DNA from: Pseudomonadota bacterium
GTDB lineage: Bacteria; Pseudomonadota; Alphaproteobacteria; Rhizobiales; Xanthobacteraceae
Direction: 5' to 3'
DNA length: 29,701 bases
Assembly: GCA_023449855.1 (NCBI GenBank)
Contig: JAEXHR010000208.1
Span: forward strand, 1 to 29,701
Below are positions 14,578 through 23,156 of the stretch, one piece after another. Numbering within the stretch: position 1 is the stretch's first letter; each line of letters opens with the position of its first letter. The notes below the pieces were generated by a model. That model was not told the origin of the DNA and made no database searches. It saw only the letters and a program-made list of their open reading frames with translations. A program made the position numbers and the translations under genes.

Positions 14578-17500
14578 ATGACGCTGTCGGAGCTCTGTAT
14601 CCGCCGGCCGGTGATGACGACGCTCATCACCGCGACCATCATCGCTTTCGGCATTTTCGGCTTCCGCCTGCTGCCGGTCTCGGCGCTGCCGAAGGTCGAT
14701 TTTCCGACCATCGCAGTGACGGCCACGCTGCCCGGCGCCAGTGCCGACACGATGGCGGCCTCCGTCGCCGGCGTCATCGAGCGCCAGCTCTCGACGATTG
14801 CCGGCATCTCCTCGATGTCGTCGTCGTCGTCGCAGGGCACGACGCAGATCACCATCCAGTTCGACCTCAATCGCAGCATCGATGCGGCGGCGCTCGACGT
14901 GCAGACCGCGCTCACCATCGCGCAGCGGCGACTGCCGATCGAAATGACGATCCCGCCAAGCTTCCGCAAGGTGAATCCTGGCGACTTCCCGATCCTGTTC
15001 ATCTCACTGAGTTCGTCCACGCTGCCGCTCTCGGCCGTGAACGAATTCGGTGACATCACCATCGGCCAGGCGCTGTCGCAGATTCCCGGCGTCGCGCAGG
15101 TGCTGATCTATGGCACACAGAAATTCGCCATCCGCGTCCAGGCCGATCCGGAAGCGGCCGCGGCTCGCGGCCTGACGCTGGAAGACATCCGCACGGCCGT
15201 ATCCCGCGCCAATTCCTCGACGCCTGTGGGTACGCTGAACGGGCCGAAGCAGGACATCTCGCTGCAGGCTTCCGGCCAGATGACCAAGGCCGCCGATTAC
15301 TGCCAGATCGTCGTGGCGTGGCGTAACGGCTCGCCGGTGAAGCTGTGCGAGGTCGCGAAGATCTACGATGCCGTCGAGAACGACAAGGTTGCAACCTGGC
15401 TGAACGGCCAGCGCGCCATCGTGCTGGCGATCCAGAAGCAGCCCGACGCCAACACCGTCGCCGTGGTGGACGCCGTGCGTGAGCGCCTGCCGTCGCTGCG
15501 TGCGCAGATCCCGGCCTCGGTCGAGGTCAATACCATGATGGACCGTTCGGTCTCGGTCCGCGAGGCCGTGGCCGACGTGGAAGAGACGCTGATGATCGCC
15601 GTGGTGCTGGTGATCATCGTGATCTTCCTGTTCCTGCGTTCGGCTTCGGCGACGTTCATCCCGGCGCTGGCGGTGCCGATCTCGATCCTCGGCACCTGTG
15701 CCGTCATGTACATGCTGGATTACTCCATCAACAACATGACGCTGCTGGCACTGACGCTGTCGGTCGGCTTCGTGGTCGATGACGCCATCGTCATGCTGGA
15801 GAACATCGTTCGCCATATCGAACACGGCATGAAGCCGTTCGAGGCGGCGCTGAAGGGCGCGCGCGAGATCGGCTTCACGATCATCTCGATCACCTTCTCG
15901 CTGATCGCGGTGTTCATTCCGGTGCTGCTGATGGGCGGCATTGTCGGCCGCGTGTTCCGCGAATTCGCAGTCACCATCTCGGTCGCCATCATCGTGTCCG
16001 GCTTGGTGTCGCTGACATTGACGCCGATGCTGTGCGCGCGCGTGCTCAAGGCGCATGATCCCGATCACAAGGACAACATCGTCCTGCGCATGTTCGAGCG
16101 CATGTTTGCGGCATGGCTTCGCGGTTATGAATGGACCCTCGACCGCGTGCTGGCCTACAAGGCCGTGATGCTGATGGTGACCTTCGCCACCCTCGGCGGC
16201 ACCATCTGGCTGTATATGGTCGTGCCCAAGGGCTTCTTCCCGCAGGAAGACACCGGCTTTCTGACCGGCATCACCGAAGCCGCCACCGACACGTCGTTCG
16301 AGGCCATGAAGGCGCGCCAGCAGGCGCTGGTGGACATTCTCAAATCCGATCCCGCCATCGACTACATCAACTCCACTGTCGGTTCCGGCGGCCCCAACGC
16401 AACAGCCAATTACGGCCGCCTGTTCGTCGCGCTGAAGCCGAAGAAGGAGCGCGATGCGGCGCCCGTGGTGATGGCGCGCCTGCGCCAGAAGGCGACGGCA
16501 GTGCCGGGCCTGCAGGCCTTCTTCCAGAGCATCCAGAACCTGAACATCGGGGGACGGCCGTCGAAGAGCCAGTATCAATACGTCCTGCAAAGCAGCGACA
16601 CCGAACAGCTCTATCGTCTCGCGCCGGAAATGCGCGAGGCCATCTCCAAGGTGCCGGGCCTGCTCGACGTCACGACGGACCTCTACATCAAGAACCCGCA
16701 GATGACGGTCGATATCGATCGTGAGAAGGCGGCGGTCTACGGCATCACCGTCGATCAGGTCCGTAATCAGCTCTACAACGCCTTCGGCGCGCGCCAGATC
16801 GGCACCATCTACACGCCGACCAACGACTATCAGATCATCCTCGAAGCGCAGCCGCAGTTTCGTGTCGATCCGAGCGATCTCTCCAAGCTCTATATGAAGA
16901 CCGCGGCCAACCAGACCATTCCCCTGAGCGCAGTTGCGAAACTGGTGCCCACGGTCGGCCCGTTGCAGATCAACCATCAGGGCCAGCAGCCGGCCGTGAC
17001 GATCTCCTTCAACCTGCAGCCCGGCTATTCGCTCGGCTATGCGGTCGATCAGATCACGAAGATCGAAAGCGACAGCAAGCTGCCGGTGACGATCGCGACA
17101 GGTTTCTCCGGCACCGCGCAGGTGTTCCAGGATAGTTTGCGCGGGCAGGGCGTGCTGATCCTCGCTGCCGTCTTCGCGGCCTTCGTGATCCTCGGCATCC
17201 TCTATGAGAGCTTCATCCATCCGATCACCATCATCTCCGGCCTGCCGTCGGCCGGCATCGGCGCCATCCTGACGCTGATGCTGTTCAAGATGGAGATGTC
17301 GGTCATCGCCATGATCGGCATCGTCATGCTGGTCGGCATCGTCAAGAAGAACGCCATCATGATGGTTGACTTCGCGCTGGAGCGCCGCCGTGTCGGCCTC
17401 TCGGCCGAACACGCCATCCGCGAAGCCGCGCTGTTGCGTTTCCGCCCCATCATGATGACCACCTTCGCGGCGATCTTCGGCACGCTGCCGATCGCCATCG

Positions 17501-17706
17501 GCGCGGGCGCCGGTGCCGAACTGCGCCAGCCGCTCGGTGTCGCCGTGGTCGGCGGCCTCTGCCTGTCGCAATTGCTGACGCTGTACATCACCCCGGTGAT
17601 CTACATCTATCTCGATCGCATCGATCGCAAGCTGAAGCGGAAGCTGCAGCCGCAGATCGAGGACGACGAGATCGACGGCCGTCCGCACGCCGTCGCGGCG
17701 GAGTGA
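14578..17706 (+). CDS. RND multidrug efflux pump, inner-membrane permease (HAE1/MdtB-MdtC type)
   Basis: A 1042-residue protein of normal length for the HAE1 pump family. The N-terminus (CIRRPVMTTL, membrane helix 1, then LPKVDFPTIAVTATLPGAS) is family-typical. The proton-relay aspartates in helix 4 are D401 and D402 (GFVVDDAIVMLENI) and the partner lysine in helix 10 is in VGIVKKNAIMMVDFA near K923. Two large periplasmic loops lie at about residues 35-335 and 560-870. It uses the proton gradient to expel drugs, dyes, metabolites or similar compounds. It begins four bases after the adaptor and forms an operon with it. The MdtB/MdtC-like sequence class is my reading; one permease gene alone suggests a homotrimer. 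A palindromic repeat follows four bases after the stop. Confidence 0.95.
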   Translation: MTLSELCIRRPVMTTLITATIIAFGIFGFRLLPVSALPKVDFPTIAVTATLPGASADTMAASVAGVIERQLSTIAGISSMSSSSSQGTTQITIQFDLNRSIDAAALDVQTALTIAQRRLPIEMTIPPSFRKVNPGDFPILFISLSSSTLPLSAVNEFGDITIGQALSQIPGVAQVLIYGTQKFAIRVQADPEAAAARGLTLEDIRTAVSRANSSTPVGTLNGPKQDISLQASGQMTKAADYCQIVVAWRNGSPVKLCEVAKIYDAVENDKVATWLNGQRAIVLAIQKQPDANTVAVVDAVRERLPSLRAQIPASVEVNTMMDRSVSVREAVADVEETLMIAVVLVIIVIFLFLRSASATFIPALAVPISILGTCAVMYMLDYSINNMTLLALTLSVGFVVDDAIVMLENIVRHIEHGMKPFEAALKGAREIGFTIISITFSLIAVFIPVLLMGGIVGRVFREFAVTISVAIIVSGLVSLTLTPMLCARVLKAHDPDHKDNIVLRMFERMFAAWLRGYEWTLDRVLAYKAVMLMVTFATLGGTIWLYMVVPKGFFPQEDTGFLTGITEAATDTSFEAMKARQQALVDILKSDPAIDYINSTVGSGGPNATANYGRLFVALKPKKERDAAPVVMARLRQKATAVPGLQAFFQSIQNLNIGGRPSKSQYQYVLQSSDTEQLYRLAPEMREAISKVPGLLDVTTDLYIKNPQMTVDIDREKAAVYGITVDQVRNQLYNAFGARQIGTIYTPTNDYQIILEAQPQFRVDPSDLSKLYMKTAANQTIPLSAVAKLVPTVGPLQINHQGQQPAVTISFNLQPGYSLGYAVDQITKIESDSKLPVTIATGFSGTAQVFQDSLRGQGVLILAAVFAAFVILGILYESFIHPITIISGLPSAGIGAILTLMLFKMEMSVIAMIGIVMLVGIVKKNAIMMVDFALERRRVGLSAEHAIREAALLRFRPIMMTTFAAIFGTLPIAIGAGAGAELRQPLGVAVVGGLCLSQLLTLYITPVIYIYLDRIDRKLKRKLQPQIEDDEIDGRPHAVAAE

Positions 17707-17710
17707 TCTC

Positions 17711-17799
17711 GTAGCCCGGATGGAGCGAAGCGAAATCCGGGGATGTCGAGATAGTTGAAACGCCGGTCCCCGGATTGCGCTGTGCTCCATCCGGGCTAC
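17711..17799. repeat. 89-bp GTAGCCCGG palindromic repeat, copy B (inverted)
   Basis: The ends are GTAGCCCGGATGGAGCG and GCTCCATCCGGGCTAC. The 33-base middle is the reverse complement of the middle of the copy at 28933-29021, and the whole element matches that copy's reverse complement with about ten differences over 89 bases. It fills nearly the whole gap between the efflux pump and the amidohydrolase, ending three bases before the latter's ribosome-binding site. Confidence 0.9.
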
Positions 17800-17813
17800 A
17801 CAGGAGCATCACC

Positions 17814-18656
17814 ATGTCGATCAAGGTCCTCTGCGCCGCAGCCGGCTTTGTGCTGCTGCTCGCCGCTCCCGCGCGCGCCAACGAGCCGATCGAGATCTTC
17901 GACGCCCACATGCACTATAACTGGGAGCCGAAGCCGTATTATCAGCCGGACGAGGTGCTTGAAGTCTTCAAGCGCAATCGTGTCACTGGCATCCTCGCCA
18001 CCAGCCGTCCGAACACCGGCACGCATGTGCTGATGGACAAGCAGACGGAGGGTAAGGCGAGTGGTCTGCAGGTGGTGCCGTTCATCCGGCCGTATCGTAT
18101 CCGCGCCGATATCGGCTCGTGGTTCAACGATCCCGTGATCTTCGAGCTCGTGCAGGAAGAGTACAAGCGCGGCTATTATCGCGGCGTCGGCGAATTCCAT
18201 CTCACCGGCAAGGCCGCCGATACGGAGATGGTGAAGAAGACCGTCGATTTTGCCGTCGAGAAGAACCTCTATCTGCATGCTCACGCGGATGCCGAGGCCG
18301 TCGAAATCCTGATGCGCCACAATCCGAAGGCGCAGATCATCTGGGCCCATACGGGCTTCAGCCTCGCGCCCGATCGCGTCGCTGCGATGCTCGCGAAATA
18401 TCCGAAGCTGTGGGGCGAGCTGTCCTATCGCAGCGGCATCGTCGACGGCGGCGGCAAGCTGACGCCGGAATGGCGCCGCCTGTTCGAGACCTATCCTGAT
18501 CGCTTCCTCGTCGGCTCCGACACCTGGGTGCCGGAGCGCTGGGCGAGCTATGACGACATCATGGCCGGCTATCGCGCCTGGCTGGCCCAATTGCCGCCGG
18601 CGATCGCGAAGAAGATCGCCCACGGCAATGCGCGAGCGCTGTTCGCGGAGAAATAG
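17814..18656 (+). CDS. Exported amidohydrolase-family protein (Amidohydro_2-like)
   Basis: A 280-residue protein with a Sec signal peptide (MSIKVLCAAAGFVLLLAAPA, cleavage near ARA at residues 20-23), so the mature enzyme is probably periplasmic. The TIM-barrel metal ligands of the amidohydrolase superfamily are visible: H32 and H34 in DAHMH, H155/H157 in LHAHAD, H179 in WAHTGF and D236 in GSDTW. GVGEFH near residue 110-115 is another conserved strand. The likely chemistry is hydrolysis or decarboxylation of a small organic substrate, not further predictable. AGGAG at 17802-17806 sits seven bases before the ATG at 17814; an in-frame ATG at 17775 lies inside the repeat and is rejected. The gene seems monocistronic, between two palindromic repeats. 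Confidence 0.87.
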   Translation: MSIKVLCAAAGFVLLLAAPARANEPIEIFDAHMHYNWEPKPYYQPDEVLEVFKRNRVTGILATSRPNTGTHVLMDKQTEGKASGLQVVPFIRPYRIRADIGSWFNDPVIFELVQEEYKRGYYRGVGEFHLTGKAADTEMVKKTVDFAVEKNLYLHAHADAEAVEILMRHNPKAQIIWAHTGFSLAPDRVAAMLAKYPKLWGELSYRSGIVDGGGKLTPEWRRLFETYPDRFLVGSDTWVPERWASYDDIMAGYRAWLAQLPPAIAKKIAHGNARALFAEK

Positions 18657-18704
18657 AGCATGATCCCGAAAAGTGGACACCGGTTTTCGGGATGAGATCA
18701 TGCT
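18657..18704. repeat. 48-bp AGCATGATC palindromic repeat
   Basis: AGCATGATC (18657-18665) pairs exactly with GATCATGCT (18696-18704), and inside it CCCGAAAA (18665-18672) pairs with TTTTCGGG (18684-18691). I recognise this AGCATGATCCCGAAAAGTGG...CCGGTTTTCGG pattern as a very common intergenic repeat of Rhizobiales. It starts at the base after the amidohydrolase stop and lies between convergent genes, so it may serve as a two-way transcript end. Confidence 0.88.
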
Positions 18705-18728
18705 TCACGAGAGAAAAAGTCTTCGCAG

Positions 18729-19499
18729 TTATCCTTGCACCGAGAAGCCGCCATCCACCGGAATGGCGGCGCCGGTCACGAAGTCGGACGCGCGCGATGC
18801 GAGGAAGACGGCGATGCCGGCAAAGTCGCCCGGCGCCCCCCATCGCCCCGACGGTGAGCGCGCCAGCACCTTGTCATGCAGGCCATCGACCTCGCGCCGC
18901 GCATTCTGCGTGAGTTCGGTATCGATCCAGCCCGGCAGCACGGCGTTGCACTGGATGTTGTCCGGCGCCCAGGCGATGGCGCAGGAGCGGGTGAATTGCA
19001 CGATGCCGCCTTTGCTGGCGCCATAGGCCGGCGAGAAGCTGGCGCCGAAGATCGACATCATCGATCCGATATTGATGATCTTGCCGCCGCCGGCGTCCTT
19101 CATGGCGGGATACACCGCCTGTGAAATCACGAACGCACTGGTGAGATTGGTCTTGATGACGCTGTCCCATTCCTCCAGCGCCAGTCTGTCCGGCGTCTTG
19201 CGGACATTCATGCCGGCATTGTTGATCAGGATGTCGATGCGGCCGAACGCCTTCAGCGTGTCGGTGACCAGCACCTTGACCGCAGCAGCATCGTTGACAT
19301 CGAGCGTCAGTGCGACGGCCCGTGCGCCGCTTGCTGCGAGTTCGGCCACGGCCGCATCCGATTTCGCCTGATTGCGCCCGGCAATGACGATCGATGCGCC
19401 GGCCGCGGCGAGGCCGCGCGCCATGCCGAGCCCGATGCCGCCATTGCCGCCGGTGACGATGGCCACGCGGCCGGTGAGATCGAACAGTCCTTTGGTCAT
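18729..19499 (-). CDS. Short-chain dehydrogenase/reductase, paralog 1
   Basis: A 256-residue classical SDR with the usual length and motifs: cofactor-binding TGGNGGIG at residues 16-23, NNAG at 93-96, N118, and the catalytic triad S146, Y159, K163. The C-terminus ends in VDGGFSVQG. It is a cytosolic NAD(P)-dependent oxidoreductase acting on an alcohol or ketone not identified here. The residue after strand beta-2 (GRNQAK) has an arginine, often seen in NADP-preferring members, but that is only suggestive. It lies 21 bases downstream of a second SDR of the same length, with which it shares catalytic positions throughout; the pair is probably one transcript and a tandem duplication. Gluconate or 3-oxoacyl reductases are common names for such proteins. 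Confidence 0.92.
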   Translation of the reverse strand: MTKGLFDLTGRVAIVTGGNGGIGLGMARGLAAAGASIVIAGRNQAKSDAAVAELAASGARAVALTLDVNDAAAVKVLVTDTLKAFGRIDILINNAGMNVRKTPDRLALEEWDSVIKTNLTSAFVISQAVYPAMKDAGGGKIINIGSMMSIFGASFSPAYGASKGGIVQFTRSCAIAWAPDNIQCNAVLPGWIDTELTQNARREVDGLHDKVLARSPSGRWGAPGDFAGIAVFLASRASDFVTGAAIPVDGGFSVQG

Positions 19500-19520
19500 G
19501 GTGTCGTCCTTTGCGCGAAA

Positions 19521-20291
19521 TCAGCCTTGAATGGAGAAGCCGCCATCGACGGTCAGCGCCGCGCCGTTGACGAAATCGGATGCCGCGCTGGCGAGAAACA
19601 CGGCGGCGCCGACGAGGTCGTCCGGCCGGCCCCAGCGTGCGGCGGGCACACGCGACACGATGCGGTCGTGCAGTTCAGGCACGCGCTCCTTGGCGCGGCT
19701 GGTCAGATCGGTGTCGATCCAGCCGGGCAGGATCGCATTGCTCTGGATGTTGTCCGCGGCCCACGCGGTTGCGAGCGAGCGGGTGAATTGCAGGATGCCG
19801 CCTTTGCTGGCGGCGTAGTTCGCAGCGCCGCCCGCGCCGAGTTGTGCCAGCACCGAGGCGATATTGATGATCTTGCCGCGTCCGCCTTGCTTCATCGCGG
19901 GATAGACGGCCTGCGCGCAGATGAAGGGCGCGGTCATGTTGACGTCGATCACCGTCTGCCAGTCGGCGAGTGTCATCTCCGCGAGCGGCGCGGCGATGCT
20001 GATGCCGGCATTGTTGATCAGGATATCGATCCGGCCGAAGCGTTCATGCGTTGCTGCGACCATGTCGGCGACTGAAGCGGCATCGGTGACGTCGGTGACG
20101 GCGGCCAGAACCCGATGGCCGTCGCGTTCGAGCGCGGCTTTCGCGGCTGCCGAGTTCTCGGCATTGCGGTCGGCGATGGTGACCGCCGCACCGGCCTGCG
20201 CCAGCCCGCGCGCCATCGCGAGCCCGATGCCGGCATTGCCGCCGGTGACGATGGCCACATGGCCCTCAAGATCGAAAAGCTGATTGGTCAC
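19521..20291 (-). CDS. Short-chain dehydrogenase/reductase, paralog 2
   Basis: A 256-residue classical SDR aligned end to end with its neighbour: TGGNAGIG at 16-23, NNAG at 93-96, S146, Y159 and K163 fall at identical positions, and both end in a VDGGFS-QG tail. I chose the GTG at 20291 because it gives the same N-terminal layout (xTxxLFDL) and length as the paralog and because GGTGGA lies four to nine bases upstream; a GTG at 20300 would add three residues. After strand beta-2 it has ADRNAEN, an aspartate-arginine pair that often goes with NAD preference, differing from the paralog. Substrate unknown. It follows the small membrane-protein gene by 92 bases on the same strand. Confidence 0.91.
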   Translation of the reverse strand: MTNQLFDLEGHVAIVTGGNAGIGLAMARGLAQAGAAVTIADRNAENSAAAKAALERDGHRVLAAVTDVTDAASVADMVAATHERFGRIDILINNAGISIAAPLAEMTLADWQTVIDVNMTAPFICAQAVYPAMKQGGRGKIINIASVLAQLGAGGAANYAASKGGILQFTRSLATAWAADNIQSNAILPGWIDTDLTSRAKERVPELHDRIVSRVPAARWGRPDDLVGAAVFLASAASDFVNGAALTVDGGFSIQG

Positions 20292-20383
20292 GCGATCCAC
20301 CCCGTTCGTTGCCGGCGCATTCTGCGGCGCGCCTGACGGGGATCATCGCAAGAGTGGAGGCGAGAGGAAAGGGGGCTTGGCGA

Positions 20384-20575
20384 TCAAGGCCGCGACAGCG
20401 CGTAGCCGGTCAATCCGAGGCCGACCGCTGCGAGTGCAGCGCCATAATAGGCCCACGGCATCTGGTTGATCATGAAGCTCGAACGTGGCCACGGCACGAT
20501 GCCGGTGCCCTGGCCGATCCAGAGCAGACCGACCAGTATCGAGAGGATGCCGAGGGTGAGAACGGGCGCGCGCAT
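20384..20575 (-). CDS. Small two-helix membrane protein
   Basis: A 63-residue hydrophobic protein: helix one spans about residues 4-24, a polar linker with PWPRSSFMINQMPWAYYG follows, and helix two spans about 42-60 before a short basic tail. It has no catalytic motif and I cannot name a function. It lies 45 bases after parE on the same strand and may be cotranscribed with it. The ribosome-binding site is poor, yet the two-helix layout, codon use and lack of overlap with other genes support a real gene. I believe similar small proteins occur in related genomes but cannot verify this here. Confidence 0.68.
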   Translation of the reverse strand: MRAPVLTLGILSILVGLLWIGQGTGIVPWPRSSFMINQMPWAYYGAALAAVGLGLTGYALSRP

Positions 20576-20620
20576 GAGCTAGTTACGCGCGTCCCGGCCG
20601 CTGGTTTCGCGAGGCGAGCC

Positions 20621-22666
20621 TCACACGTCCAGCAAATCCTCGCTTGCAAACTCCGCCTTGTCGGAGATGAAGGCGAAGCGCGCTTCCGCCTTGGTGCCCA
20701 TCAGGCGCTCGACGGAATCCGCGGTGCCATCGCGGTCTTCGGCCAGCAATTGTACGCGCAGCAGCGTGCGCCGCGACGGATCCATCGTCGTTTCCTTGAG
20801 CTGCGCCGGCATCATTTCGCCGAGACCTTTGAAGCGGCCGATATCGACCTTGGCATTGGCGTTGAACTCGCTCTTGAGCAGCGCATCGCGATGCGCTTCG
20901 TCGCGCGCATAGACCGTCTTGCTGCCATGGGTGAGCCGGTAGAGCGGCGGCACCGCGAGATACAGGTGGCCCTCGTCGATCAGTTTCGGCATCTGCCGGT
21001 AGAAGAAAGTGATCAGCAGCGAGGCGATATGCGCGCCGTCGACGTCGGCATCGGTCATGATGATGATGCGCGAGTAACGCAGGTCTTCTTCGCGATACTG
21101 AGGTCCGGTGCCGCAGCCGATCGCCTGCATCAGGTCTGCAAGCTGGGTGTTGGCGGTCAGCTTGTCCTTGGTCGCCGAGGCGACGTTCAGGATTTTGCCG
21201 CGCAGGGGCAGGATGGCTTGCGTCTTGCGATCGCGCGCCTGCTTGGCGCTGCCGCCTGCCGAGTCGCCCTCGACGATGAACAGTTCGGAGCCTTCGGTCG
21301 CGGTGTTGGTGCAGTCGGCGAGCTTGCCAGGCAGCCGCAGCTTCTTCACCGCGGTCTTGCGCGACGTCTCCTTCTCGGCACGGCGGCGCAGGCGCTCGTC
21401 GGCGCGCTCCAGCACGAATTCGAGCAGCTTATTGGCCTGCACGGGATTGCCGGACAGCCAGTGGTCGAACGGGTCCTTGATCGCCTGTTCGACGATCTTC
21501 TGCGCTTCGGCCGTGGCAAGGCGGTCCTTGGTCTGGCCCTGGAATTCCGGCTCACGCACGAACACCGACAGCATCACTGCGGCGCCGACCATCACGTCTT
21601 CCGAGGTGATGGTCCCGGCGCGCTTGCCCTGGCCGACACGCTCGGCGTGGTCCTTGAGGCCGCGCAGCATGGCGCTGCGCATGCCGCTTTCGTGGGTGCC
21701 GCCATCGGGCGTCGGCACGGTGTTGGTGTAGGAGGCCATAAAGCCGTCGGCATCCGCGGTCCAGGCGACAGCCCATTCGCAGGCACCGTGGGAGCCGTTG
21801 CGGCCGGACTTGCCCGAAAAGATTTCCGGATGCACGAGCGTATCGGCATGGATCGCGGCGGCGAGGTAGTCCTTCAGGCCGCCGGGGAAGTGGAAGGTCG
21901 CTTCCGCCGGGCAATCCTCGATGCCCTTGAGCAGTTCGGGATCGCACTTCCAGCGGATCTCGACGCCGCCGAACAGGTAGGCTTTCGAGCGCGCCATCTT
22001 GAACAGGCGCTGCGGCTTGAAATGCGCCTTGGCGCCGAAGATGTCGGTGTCCGGCTTGAAGCGCACGCGGGTGCCGCGGCGGTTATGGACCTTGCCGAGC
22101 TCCTGCAGCTTGCCCTGCGGAATGCCGCGGGCAAAGGTCATCTTGTAGAGCTGCTGGTTGCGCGCGACCTCGACCTCGAGCAGCGAGGAGAGGGCGTTCA
22201 CCACCGAGACGCCGACGCCGTGCAGGCCGCCCGAGGTCTCGTAGACCTTGGAGTCGAACTTGCCGCCCGCATGCAGCGTGCACATGATCACTTCGAGCGC
22301 GGACTTCTTCGGCTGTTTCGGATGCGGATCGACCGGGATGCCGCGGCCATTGTCCGACACGGTGAGGAAGCCGTCGGCGGTGAGTTCCACCTCGATGAAG
22401 GTCGCATGGCCCGCCAGCGCCTCGTCCATCGAGTTGTCGATCACTTCTGCGAATAAGTGGTGAAGTGCCTTTTCGTCCGTTCCGCCGATATACATCCCCG
22501 GCCGCCGCCGCACCGGCTCGAGGCCTTCGAGCACCTCGATATCGGCGGCGGTGTAACCTGCCTCCGCATTGGCGGCCTTCGGGGCAGCCTTGGTGGGCGT
22601 GGCGGATTTCGCGGTGGCCGATCCAAAGAGGTCGGCTTTGTTGTTCGGTTTCAGTGCCTTGGCCAT
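20621..22666 (-). CDS. parE: DNA topoisomerase IV subunit B
   Basis: A 681-residue type II topoisomerase ATPase subunit that, with ParC, decatenates daughter chromosomes. The GHKL ATPase domain shows EVIDNSMDEALAGH (catalytic glutamate near residue 75), DNGRGIP near 108 and the nucleotide lid GGLHGVGVSVVNALS near 145. The TOPRIM domain shows EGDSAGGSAKQARDR beginning at residue 466 and the metal-binding MTDADVDGAHI near 535-545. The C-terminus FKGLGEMMPAQLKETTMDP is typical. The shape and the short linker favour ParE over GyrB, which in alphaproteobacteria is usually over 800 residues. The first 35 residues are an Ala/Lys/Thr-rich low-complexity extension before the ATPase domain. parC is not in this window. 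Confidence 0.95.
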   Translation of the reverse strand: MAKALKPNNKADLFGSATAKSATPTKAAPKAANAEAGYTAADIEVLEGLEPVRRRPGMYIGGTDEKALHHLFAEVIDNSMDEALAGHATFIEVELTADGFLTVSDNGRGIPVDPHPKQPKKSALEVIMCTLHAGGKFDSKVYETSGGLHGVGVSVVNALSSLLEVEVARNQQLYKMTFARGIPQGKLQELGKVHNRRGTRVRFKPDTDIFGAKAHFKPQRLFKMARSKAYLFGGVEIRWKCDPELLKGIEDCPAEATFHFPGGLKDYLAAAIHADTLVHPEIFSGKSGRNGSHGACEWAVAWTADADGFMASYTNTVPTPDGGTHESGMRSAMLRGLKDHAERVGQGKRAGTITSEDVMVGAAVMLSVFVREPEFQGQTKDRLATAEAQKIVEQAIKDPFDHWLSGNPVQANKLLEFVLERADERLRRRAEKETSRKTAVKKLRLPGKLADCTNTATEGSELFIVEGDSAGGSAKQARDRKTQAILPLRGKILNVASATKDKLTANTQLADLMQAIGCGTGPQYREEDLRYSRIIIMTDADVDGAHIASLLITFFYRQMPKLIDEGHLYLAVPPLYRLTHGSKTVYARDEAHRDALLKSEFNANAKVDIGRFKGLGEMMPAQLKETTMDPSRRTLLRVQLLAEDRDGTADSVERLMGTKAEARFAFISDKAEFASEDLLDV

Positions 22667-22691
22667 ATGTCTTGAAGTCTTGTCTGATGTA

Positions 22692-22713
22692 TCGCCGCAG
22701 CATTCCGCGGCGA
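22692..22713. other. Hairpin in the parE leader
   Basis: TCGCCGC (22692-22698) pairs with GCGGCGA (22707-22713) over an eight-base loop, 26 to 47 bases upstream of the parE start on the minus strand. It could affect translation or be the tail of the preceding transcript; there is no T tract on the coding side. Confidence 0.4.
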
Positions 22714-22775
22714 ATCGTTGCGATGACTATGCCACGACTGGGCAGTCCATGGGCTAACCGGCCGGCAGCGCCGGG

Positions 22776-23156
22776 TCAGGCCACGGCGGCGGCGCGCTCG
22801 GTGCGTAGCACGATCAGCACGAACAGCACCATGGCCGCGAGCATGATCAGCGAACCGATGATGGGAATCGCCATATAGGCGTGATTGGCCAGCAATGTGA
22901 TGCCGATCCCGATCGGGAACATCAGGCCGCCGACGATATGCAGCCAGCCCTGAGTCCGCGCCAGCAGGCTGCGGCCAACCGTGGGAACCACGCGATAATA
23001 CAGCCCGAACAGGAACAGCAGCACGCCGCCGACGAGATTGAGATGGGCATGGGCGGGTGAGAGCAGGAAGTCCTGTTTGATCCCCATGGCGATGCCGGCC
23101 ACCATCCCGACCAGCAATACAACAGCGCTCACGCAGATCATCAGCGATCCAATCAT
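22776..23156 (-). CDS. Small COX1-like membrane protein
   Basis: A 126-residue protein with four predicted membrane helices, starting at the ATG at 23156 with GAGG eight to eleven bases upstream; an in-frame upstream ATG at 23234 would add a Pro/Arg-rich stretch without similarity. The segment FLLSPAHAHLNLVGGVLLFLFG between helices one and two resembles a haem-ligand region of the haem-copper oxidase/NO reductase subunit I family (given here as AHAHLNLVGG for the core). Stand-alone proteins like this in rhizobia are often annotated as cytochrome oxidase subunit I-like. It is far too short to form the oxidase core, so catalytic function is unlikely; a haem-binding or sensing role is a guess. 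It lies between chrA and parE on the same strand. Confidence 0.78.
   Translation of the reverse strand: MIGSLMICVSAVVLLVGMVAGIAMGIKQDFLLSPAHAHLNLVGGVLLFLFGLYYRVVPTVGRSLLARTQGWLHIVGGLMFPIGIGITLLANHAYMAIPIIGSLIMLAAMVLFVLIVLRTERAAAVA

Noticed and set aside
12477..15062. 861-codon minus-strand frame containing exonuclease III as its C-terminal part
   Set aside because: Only the last 263 residues match a family. The upstream 598 codons are antisense to the efflux adaptor and pump and have no similarity or ribosome-binding site; the xthA start at 13268 is well supported.
15004..17790. 928-codon frame antisense to the RND pump
   Set aside because: The product is dominated by Asp, His, Arg and Gly, typical of antisense reading of GC-rich genes; the pump on the plus strand is unmistakable.
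20309..22456. 715-codon plus-strand frame antisense to parE
   Set aside because: parE on the minus strand has all family motifs; the antisense product is a composition artefact.
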